The position numbers and the translations under genes were made by a program. Of a DNA stretch of 64,000 nt, positions 56,798 to 64,000 are shown in pieces. Numbering within the stretch: position 1 is the stretch's first letter; each line of letters starts with the position of its first letter. Below the pieces are notes generated by a model. The model ran no database searches. It saw nothing but the letters and a program-made list of their open reading frames with translations, and had not been told where the DNA came from. The stretch lies in the NCBI GenBank assembly GCA_015061315.1, contig SUWV01000003.1, positions 374-64,373 of the forward strand. The letters run 5' to 3'. The stretch is from Lentimicrobiaceae bacterium (GTDB taxonomy: Bacteria; Bacteroidota; Bacteroidia; Bacteroidales; F082).

Positions 56798-58336
56798 TTT
56801 TTCCAACCACAGATTTCTCAGATTGCACAGATTGTCCTTATTTATAGCAGGTTTTCTTAAAATCAGTATCAACATCAAGACAATAAGACCGAAGATGAAG
56901 GTGTAGCCATAGAGTTCCGTCAAGGTAGCGCTCATCGCTTCAACACCTATCGTATCTAATCTGTTCATAGAATCTAAAAGACTGATATTGACTTCGCTTC
57001 CGATTATGGAAAGATGTTTTCCCATCAATCCGTTGATGCCATGCTGATAGATACAGTCACCTATCGGCGAGGCTATTCCTGTCCTGATAAATCCTAAGAC
57101 ACACAATATCTGGAAATAATTTCTGAACGGAGCCGTCGCCTGTATGAATACCGTCAAGGCGATGAAGATGCACAGATGTCCGAAGTTACATATTATCAAT
57201 GGCAGATACAGTTTCTCGATGTTTGTGTCGGGAGAGATGAGGAAATACATCATCGCGACGTATGTTGTCACAGAGGTAAAACCTATGGAGGCTACGGTCT
57301 TATGTTTCCATTTTAAGATTATCAGGGCATAAAACGAAAACACTGCTCCCGACAATGCGCCGATAAACTCAAACCACTTGAGCCTTCCCGCGTTGAGCGC
57401 ATCGAGATGCAAGACAGCGTTGGTGAAGGTGTTCTGTAAGACATTCTTCGATGCCAACAATATCCCTAAGAACAAAAAGGCTATCAATAACTGAGGGACT
57501 CTCTTTGTCTTGAAAGCGGCGAACTCTATGAAAGGGTGTCGAAGCTTCTTCATTCTTATGAGATTCATCGCTAATGTGATACAGGCGGTTCCGACTGCCA
57601 TTCTGATATATGGAGAATGTAGAAACTCTAACTGATAAGCGTATTGTGCGACGAATATCAGCGATAAGATAAAGATGCTCCATAATATCATGCCGAGCCA
57701 GTCCATGGCGTAGAGCGGTTTCAGGGGCATCGTTCTGAAGTCGCTCATCATAATCTTCGCCATCATTATCACCAACAGCATAAGTCCTATCGCGAGACGA
57801 TGCAGATGCTGCCAGTCATAATGATAGATGAGATGTATACTGATGGCGTCGAAGACATGTATCACGCCTAAGACGACGAAGAACACGAACGACAGGAATA
57901 TACCGTAGTTATATGTAGGTGTTATCTTAGGTATTATGTTAGAGAAACATTCGAAGGTGCCGTAGAGTCGGAAGAAACCCGCGATGAAACCTATGACGAC
58001 CAACAAGAACGGTATGTCGATATGAGGCACGATGAGGTTACATATCATCAGTCCGCTCGCTGCTATGATGATGTTGGTCTTGTTCGGAAATCTCGATTTC
58101 ATCCTGAAAGCTATCGGGAAATACATCGTCAGTCCTATCAGCACTCCATGACTCATCATTTTAACGTCGTCCATGGTGATGGATAGTGAGCCCTGCATCT
58201 GGCTCATGGCAGTGAAATACATTCCGTTAGAGAACTGGAACGCTATCAGGAAGAGGATATATATCCAGAAACGGATTTTATCGGGCACCCATTCCTTGAA
58301 TGTCATGAAACGAAAAGGTCCTTGTTGCCAAGCCAT
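56759..58336 (-). CDS. MFS/DHA2 (EmrB-like) transporter
   Basis: About 14 TM segments; operon with HlyD- and TolC-like genes. Confidence 0.82.
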   Translation of the reverse strand: MAWQQGPFRFMTFKEWVPDKIRFWIYILFLIAFQFSNGMYFTAMSQMQGSLSITMDDVKMMSHGVLIGLTMYFPIAFRMKSRFPNKTNIIIAASGLMICNLIVPHIDIPFLLVVIGFIAGFFRLYGTFECFSNIIPKITPTYNYGIFLSFVFFVVLGVIHVFDAISIHLIYHYDWQHLHRLAIGLMLLVIMMAKIMMSDFRTMPLKPLYAMDWLGMILWSIFILSLIFVAQYAYQLEFLHSPYIRMAVGTACITLAMNLIRMKKLRHPFIEFAAFKTKRVPQLLIAFLFLGILLASKNVLQNTFTNAVLHLDALNAGRLKWFEFIGALSGAVFSFYALIILKWKHKTVASIGFTSVTTYVAMMYFLISPDTNIEKLYLPLIICNFGHLCIFIALTVFIQATAPFRNYFQILCVLGFIRTGIASPIGDCIYQHGINGLMGKHLSIIGSEVNISLLDSMNRLDTIGVEAMSATLTELYGYTFIFGLIVLMLILILRKPAINKDNLCNLRNLWLEKLSRRTNPAESVD

Positions 58337-58337
58337 A

Positions 58338-59366
58338 TCAATTCAACACTTTACATTCGACATTCATTCCGGAGCTAAGCTGTTCGATAACGCTTTTATC
58401 GTTATTTTCCGTGAAAACGATCTTGACAGGAATACGTTGTTCTACCTTTACGAAATTACCCGTCGAGTTGTCGGGCGACGAAATGGAATATTGAGCGCCT
58501 GTAGCGTTAGAGATAGCATCGACTTTGCCTTCCAACATAATATCAGGGAAAGCGTCAACTTTTATTTCTACCATGTCGCCGACTTCGATATCGGAACGTT
58601 GTGTCTCGCGGTAGTTGGCGATAATCCATTTGTTACTGTCGTTGACGACAGAGAAGAGCGGTTTGCCAGGCATCGTGAGCTCGCCTTCTTGTATGGTCTT
58701 GCGCGATAGAGTGCCGTCGCATGGAGATAGGACAGCGGTGTAAGAAAGGTTCAACTCAGCCAGATCCAAAGCTGCTTTTACTACCTTGACGCGTAGTTCG
58801 TTCTGCTCCAAACGTTGTGTCTGTTCGTCTTTGACCAATGACGTGGTCTGCCTCTGACGTTTCATAGTCTCCAACTTAGCTTTCAGAGATTCGTATTTCG
58901 TCTCTACGCCTTCAAATTGCTGTTGGGTGACAGCCTTGTTTTCGAGCAGGATTTTGTAACGTTTATAGTCAGCTTCGGCGTTTTTTAACAGTATCTCCAC
59001 TTCTTTGATGCTCGCATCGGTGACGGCGATGTTGTTCTCTGTCGTCTCAATGCTCGTTCCCATAGCGTTCTTTCCTACCAAGGCGTTCTGGTAATCGGCA
59101 TAGGCCTGAGCAAGACGTAACTTATATTCACTGTCTTCTATTAACACCAAAGTGTCGCCTTTTTTTACGTTCTGAAACTCCTCGAAACGTATCTCCTTGA
59201 TGAATCCTTGTACGCGTGCTGAGACGGGAATGATGTCCTGACGAATCTGAGCATTATTGGTATGTTCGCCTCCGAAATGAATGAATGATGACGCGACCCA
59301 TGCTATGCCGCCAGTCAATAACAATATTATTACGATGTCTAAAATAAGTTTTTTTGTCTTGTTCAT
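58338..59366 (-). CDS. HlyD/EmrA family secretion adaptor protein
   Basis: 'IPVSARVQGFIKEIRFEEFQNVKKGDTLVLIED', 'LSYTAVLSPCDGTLSRKTIQEGELTMPGKPLFSVV'. Confidence 0.92.
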   Translation of the reverse strand: MNKTKKLILDIVIILLLTGGIAWVASSFIHFGGEHTNNAQIRQDIIPVSARVQGFIKEIRFEEFQNVKKGDTLVLIEDSEYKLRLAQAYADYQNALVGKNAMGTSIETTENNIAVTDASIKEVEILLKNAEADYKRYKILLENKAVTQQQFEGVETKYESLKAKLETMKRQRQTTSLVKDEQTQRLEQNELRVKVVKAALDLAELNLSYTAVLSPCDGTLSRKTIQEGELTMPGKPLFSVVNDSNKWIIANYRETQRSDIEVGDMVEIKVDAFPDIMLEGKVDAISNATGAQYSISSPDNSTGNFVKVEQRIPVKIVFTENNDKSVIEQLSSGMNVECKVLN

Positions 59367-59377
59367 GATGAAAAATA

Positions 59378-60694
59378 TTAAAGGGTTCCTGAAATATAAT
59401 GTAATTTATAATAATTGTATAAGATGTTGATTCTCGTATTGATGACTTGAAGCTCTGCTTCTAACTTTTGCGAGGAAGCGTCTAAGAGATCCGTTATCAA
59501 GGCTAAGCCGTTGTTATAACGATAATTGACTACTTCATAATTCTGATTCGCGAGTTCTAAGCTTTTCTCTTTGGTGTTTAAAAGAGAGTAAGATTCCATA
59601 TATTTGATATGAGCCGACTGCATGGCGAGGAGAATCTGTTCTTTGGCGACTTCCATCTTTTCGTTGGCTTTCTGAACACCGAGTCTGTCGGCACGCACAT
59701 TCTTGTTCGATTTATAGAGTCTGTCGAAGTTATACGAGATGCCGACGCCGATACCCCAATAGTTGAAGTTGTTGTTAAGGGCTGGTATCTCGATAGTTAC
59801 AGGACCATTGAGATTATCGAAGGCGAATAAAGTAATCTTGGGAAGTCGTTCAGAGTTGGAGAGCTTGACTTTATGCTCGCTCATCTCGACGACTTTCTCA
59901 GCAATCTGTATCGGTAGTGCCGACGATTGTGCGGCGTCGTTCCACGAATCAATATCTCTGTTGGTAAGAGTGTCGATGATGATGCTGTCGGTGATGATGC
60001 TGATGTTTTGCGAGAGACCGAGAGCCGTCGTCAGCTGATTGTTGATGATCTGTTTTGAATTATTAAGTTGTGTCTTAGTATATTCCAAGTTCTGCAATTT
60101 AAGTTCGTAACGAGTTATGTCGTTATGTAAAGCTGTTCCTTGTTCATGTTTAAGACGCATATTGTCGAGAACCTTCTGTGTCTGTTCGATATGCATATCG
60201 AAGACTTTCAGCTGATTTTCCAACTTACATAACTCGAGATAATTACCGATGATAAGGAATCTCACTTCCTGTCTGTTACGGTCGGCGTCTAAGGAAGCGA
60301 GCTGAGCTTGTAGCTCCGACATCTTGACGCTGTTGCTGATGGTGCCACCGGCGTAGATGACCTGCGACACTTCTATCGCGAAGTTATTGCCGAAACTCGG
60401 TATCTCAGCCTTGAAAGCGTTGCTGAAATTTCTGTCCATGACGAGACCGTCGCCGTTATAAGACAAAGAAAGAGAAGCCTCAATGGAAGGAAGAAAAGCA
60501 CTCTCCGCCACTTTGATATTTTCCTGAGCTTCCATGACAGCGGTCCTGCCCATCTTGATAAGTCTGTTGTTTTCTTCCGCTAACTCGAACATCTCTTTAA
60601 TACCGAGTTGCCGCCTCTCAACAGTCTGTGCATTAATAATACTGAAACATGATGCCATGCACAACGACATCACAAGAGAATATAATTTTCTCAT
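59378..60694 (-). CDS. TolC family outer membrane efflux protein
   Basis: Signal peptide; repeated coiled-coil OEP architecture, 'YRYNNGLALITDLLDASSQKLEAELQ'. Confidence 0.92.
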   Translation of the reverse strand: MRKLYSLVMSLCMASCFSIINAQTVERRQLGIKEMFELAEENNRLIKMGRTAVMEAQENIKVAESAFLPSIEASLSLSYNGDGLVMDRNFSNAFKAEIPSFGNNFAIEVSQVIYAGGTISNSVKMSELQAQLASLDADRNRQEVRFLIIGNYLELCKLENQLKVFDMHIEQTQKVLDNMRLKHEQGTALHNDITRYELKLQNLEYTKTQLNNSKQIINNQLTTALGLSQNISIITDSIIIDTLTNRDIDSWNDAAQSSALPIQIAEKVVEMSEHKVKLSNSERLPKITLFAFDNLNGPVTIEIPALNNNFNYWGIGVGISYNFDRLYKSNKNVRADRLGVQKANEKMEVAKEQILLAMQSAHIKYMESYSLLNTKEKSLELANQNYEVVNYRYNNGLALITDLLDASSQKLEAELQVINTRINILYNYYKLHYISGTL

Positions 60695-61000
60695 AATGAA
60701 ATTAAATATTGAATTAAATAAATGTGTTTGCCGATAGGAAGTAGTGTCAACTTAATTGATCTGTTGACATTATTTACTCATCTAAATGATTTGATTGAAA
60801 GGATGAACGCTGCCCCATAGGAATGCTAATGGAGAGGAAATGAATGACTTATATATACAAATGATAGCGTTCATGATGATATTGCAAAGGTACGAAAATT
60901 CTGATTTCACATATCTTCCATGACAAAAAATTTCCCAAATTCCTACATCGATAAACGAGTTTTTTTGCCATAAAGCAAAAGTTTATTTATCTTCATTTTA

Positions 61001-61008
61001 TATCTTTG
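61001..61008 (+). promoter_or_regulatory. -7 box TATCTTTG of the acyltransferase gene
   Basis: TAnnTTTG consensus 47 nt before ATG. Confidence 0.5.
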
Positions 61009-61055
61009 CAAAATGTAAGGACGTATCGAATGTGTCCAAATAAAACAAAACTATC

Positions 61056-62309
61056 ATGTCAAAAATAAATAATTTCAATGCTTCTGTGGCTTTTGCCGAT
61101 ACAAAGCCACATTATATCCTATTAGATGGACTTCGTGGCGTGGCAGCCCTCATGGTCTTATGGTATCACGTCTTCGAAGGTTTCGCCTTCGCTAAAGGTT
61201 CCGTCATAGAGACTTTCAACCACGGACATCTCGGCGTCGATTTCTTCTTCTTATTGTCAGGTTTCGTAATCAGTTATGCGTATGACGACAGATGGTTTAA
61301 TGACAAGAGTCTAAAGTCTAATGACAAAAGTTCGACGAACAAAACACTAACCATCTGGAGTTTCTTTAAGCGTCGTCTTATCAGATTACATCCAATGTTA
61401 GTCATGGGAGCTTTCATCGGCTTGATATGTTTCTTCATTCAAGGTGGCGTGAAATGGGATGGCTCTTCCACACCGCTTCATTGGACCTTGATTGCTTTCG
61501 TCCTGACGTTATTCTTCATTCCTGCTTATCCTGGTGCGAGCTACGACATCCGCGGCAACGCTGAGATGTTTCCTCTCAACGGACCGAGCTGGTCGTTATT
61601 CTTTGAATATATAGGTAACATTCTTTACGCGCTTTTCATCAGGAAGCTCTCGAATAAAATGCTTACAGTTCTCGTGGGCGCAACGGGAATATTATGGATT
61701 TGGTTTGTCGCTTTCGACATCTCAGGCTACGATATGATAGGCATCGGCTGGACCTTGGATGTCGTCAATTTCTTCGGAGGATTATTGAGAATGATGTTTC
61801 CTTTTACACTCGGAATGCTGATGGCGCGTCTATTTAGTCAACGGACAACAGACAACAGACGACAGTCATTCTTTACCAATAATATTTTCTGGATTGCGAC
61901 GATAGTTCTGTTCGCATTATTTTCGGTTCCATATATTTCAGGCGAGGACGTGACAAGTCGCGTCCCTGCATTAGCTAACATCTCACTAAACGGAATCTAC
62001 GAGTTGTTCTGCATAATGGTTGTATTTCCTCTTATCGTGTGGATCGCTGCTTTGAGTGACAGCGCACAATCTAAATTCACGTTAAGAATCAGTAAGTTCC
62101 TCGGCGACCTTTCGTATCCGTTATATATAGTGCATTATCCTGTGATGTATCTATTCTATGCCTGGCTTATCAAGAATCAATATTATACTCTTGGCGAGAC
62201 TTGGCAGATGGTAATATTAGTGCTGGTAGTTTGCATCGTCTTGGCATACGCTTGTTTGAAGTTATACGACGAACCAATAAGGAAGTGGTTGTCTAAAGTT
62301 AAAAGATGA
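61056..62309 (+). CDS. Acyltransferase 3 family membrane protein
   Basis: 'ILLDGLRGVAALMVLWYHVFEG', 'HGHLGVDFFFLLSGFVISYAY', 'FFKRRLIRLHPMLV'. Confidence 0.92.
   Translation: MSKINNFNASVAFADTKPHYILLDGLRGVAALMVLWYHVFEGFAFAKGSVIETFNHGHLGVDFFFLLSGFVISYAYDDRWFNDKSLKSNDKSSTNKTLTIWSFFKRRLIRLHPMLVMGAFIGLICFFIQGGVKWDGSSTPLHWTLIAFVLTLFFIPAYPGASYDIRGNAEMFPLNGPSWSLFFEYIGNILYALFIRKLSNKMLTVLVGATGILWIWFVAFDISGYDMIGIGWTLDVVNFFGGLLRMMFPFTLGMLMARLFSQRTTDNRRQSFFTNNIFWIATIVLFALFSVPYISGEDVTSRVPALANISLNGIYELFCIMVVFPLIVWIAALSDSAQSKFTLRISKFLGDLSYPLYIVHYPVMYLFYAWLIKNQYYTLGETWQMVILVLVVCIVLAYACLKLYDEPIRKWLSKVKR
61836..61867. repeat. In-frame 7-mer repeat insert in acyltransferase CDS
   Basis: agtcaacggacaacagacaacagacgacagtc; 31/32 identical to 33087-33118. 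Confidence 0.9.
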
Positions 62310-62313
62310 GATT

Positions 62314-64000
62314 TTAATTCTCAACTTTAATTCTCATTCCTTCTGAATATCCTGAGAATTCGGGAGCGTATAGGCATTGTATCAGAGCGTAACCGTTGCT
62401 GAAATCTCCTTCTTTCGTGACGTACATCGAGTAACTGACTCTATTTTTCCCTTTCGGAAGTCTGTCGAAATAAAATCCCATATACGTGTCGCTATTGCTT
62501 TGATAATAAAGCATTCCGTCAGAATAACTATATCTCGACATCTGCTCCGTTGGCTCAAGACATGCCGCTCTTAAATCTTTCAAGAAGACAAACTCCATAT
62601 CTTGCGATGCTTCAATGGTGAGATTTACAACTACTTTATCACCGACTTTAAGTTCAGTTTCTTTTATAGGAACAAGATACGAGCCGTTTTCATCGTTACG
62701 TTCAACAAACAATTCTCTCTCGACATTCAACGGACTCTCGTGTTTTCTAACCTCGTCAATAGAAACGAAATACTGACGGAACAATCCTCCCCATGCAATA
62801 TTGTCATTCTTATTTTCTAATGTGAGATTCTTAAAATTTTTTAACTCTTCCGCATTCCAATATCTCTGAACGAACTCTGATTGCAGACTGTTGACTGTTG
62901 ACTGTTGTCCGTTGACATTGAGTATCGCATAAACTGCATCTACTGTCATCATCGGATTTTCCCACATATTGGTACGTTTGTTATTGAGAAGGCTAATCAT
63001 CATATCGTTGAGAATCTGCTTGTTTGGAGATATTTCTCTGAAAGCTTCCATTACTAATGTTTGCGTCGTGACATCTGTAGTGTTTTTAATCTGCGACATT
63101 CTTTCCTGCAACGATTTCATGATTAATTGCGCCGTCTCATCTCTGCCTTCACGATGTAGAATCAAAGCCGATTTAGCTTGTAAGGAGAAGCTCAAATCCT
63201 GCCAGTTTCTTTCTACTTTATCGATAAAGAATGACTTAGCATTTTTTAAAACATCATTATTTTCCGCAGTAAAGAAACTTAAAGAATATAATTCATTAAT
63301 TAAATTTAAGGATAGTTCGTAATTCAGATTCTCATTCTTATAATAATTATAATCATCGACAATTTTATTACTTGTGAAAGCAATAGCATTATCTGTGATT
63401 TCTTTTACCAATGATTGTTGCTCATCGTTAAGATTTTCAATAACATTCATCTTATAAAGTTTGCCAAATCCGCTCAGAATATACTGAGTTATTAACGAAC
63501 TTTCAGGCATATTAGGAAACCACGACCAACCTCCATTAATACTTTGTCTTTCCTTAATGATTTTTAAGGTTTCATCGGTTTTATATTTTAAAGCATTGAC
63601 ATCAAACAAGTTTGCTAACATAGACTTCTGTTCCGCTTCGCTCTTCGCTTCCAAAACCCAAGGTGTTTCTTCCAACATAATTGCTTTAAGATTCTCATCT
63701 TTCTGCAGTTGCGACATCAAAGCATCTGGTGTTTCTATCTGCCATTTCTTAATGTAATTTAAGAAGTTAGGAATATTATGTGCGATATAAGAAGCCAAAC
63801 TATTTGCATAGAAGATGTTAAACGCCGCATCAGCATTGTCGCCGACTTCTTGAGAAAGATAAGGCAAAGCCTGTATTGCATACCAAACCGGATTTGAACA
63901 ATAATTCAACGTAAGTCCTTGATTTCTTTCATTTTCATTGCCTAAATCAAGCTTCAGGACATCTCCCGTAGAGACACACGGACGTGTGTCTTCTAAACAT
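62314..64000 (-). CDS. Alpha-2-macroglobulin-like protein, C-terminal part (5' end outside the window)
   Basis: Frame open to the window edge (..CLEDTRPCVSTGDVLKLDLGNENERNQGLTLNYCSNPVWYAIQALPYL..); 'SINGGWSWFPNMPESSLITQYILSGFGKL' TED-like helices; C-terminal beta-rich receptor-binding-like region. Confidence 0.8.
   Translation of the reverse strand, partial: CLEDTRPCVSTGDVLKLDLGNENERNQGLTLNYCSNPVWYAIQALPYLSQEVGDNADAAFNIFYANSLASYIAHNIPNFLNYIKKWQIETPDALMSQLQKDENLKAIMLEETPWVLEAKSEAEQKSMLANLFDVNALKYKTDETLKIIKERQSINGGWSWFPNMPESSLITQYILSGFGKLYKMNVIENLNDEQQSLVKEITDNAIAFTSNKIVDDYNYYKNENLNYELSLNLINELYSLSFFTAENNDVLKNAKSFFIDKVERNWQDLSFSLQAKSALILHREGRDETAQLIMKSLQERMSQIKNTTDVTTQTLVMEAFREISPNKQILNDMMISLLNNKRTNMWENPMMTVDAVYAILNVNGQQSTVNSLQSEFVQRYWNAEELKNFKNLTLENKNDNIAWGGLFRQYFVSIDEVRKHESPLNVERELFVERNDENGSYLVPIKETELKVGDKVVVNLTIEASQDMEFVFLKDLRAACLEPTEQMSRYSYSDGMLYYQSNSDTYMGFYFDRLPKGKNRVSYSMYVTKEGDFSNGYALIQCLYAPEFSGYSEGMRIKVEN
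63968..63991 (+). repeat. GGAC-tetraloop hairpin element, copy 3, inside the A2M-like CDS
   Basis: GTAG-AGACACAC-GGAC-GTGTGTCT. Confidence 0.85.

Overview
The window reads as chromosomal DNA from a Bacteroidota, probably Bacteroidales-like, organism. Evidence: TAnnTTTG-type -7 promoter boxes, two giant secreted proteins with T9SS C-terminal sorting domains, OstA/LptD/MlaD envelope genes and a TonB-type beta-barrel. Main content: (i) an accessory left end (1-3.4 kb) with a YoeB-type toxin pair, a two-gene unknown module and a DUF4143-type AAA ATPase, separated by near-identical repeat blocks; (ii) porin and YeiH transporter; (iii) a compact minus-strand operon fabH-fabF-fabZ-etfB-acpP-etfA-ACAD-fabG, in which an acyl-CoA dehydrogenase and its electron-transfer flavoprotein are embedded in a fatty-acid/ACP cluster; (iv) a leucine/isovalerate-type module (MCC beta, enoyl-CoA hydratase, MCC alpha, acyl-CoA dehydrogenase) followed by ptb-buk; (v) LPS export/envelope genes; (vi) tRNA-Ala(GGC), NhaA, SdaA, IlvA, DPP-IV, an EmrAB/TolC-like efflux set, an acyltransferase and a truncated alpha-2-macroglobulin-like CDS. 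The most unusual signal is a set of degenerate 7- and 8-bp-period repeat families plus short covarying hairpins. They fill almost every intergenic gap, build terminator-like stems, and also occur in-frame inside conserved genes (LptD N-terminus, acyl-CoA dehydrogenase, EtfB, MCC alpha, MauE-like protein, acyltransferase, A2M). Two unrelated genes share a 31/32-nt identical insert. A candidate structured ncRNA with two alternative terminator stems lies at about 24.62-24.80 kb. All calls are from reading the sequence; no searches were run.
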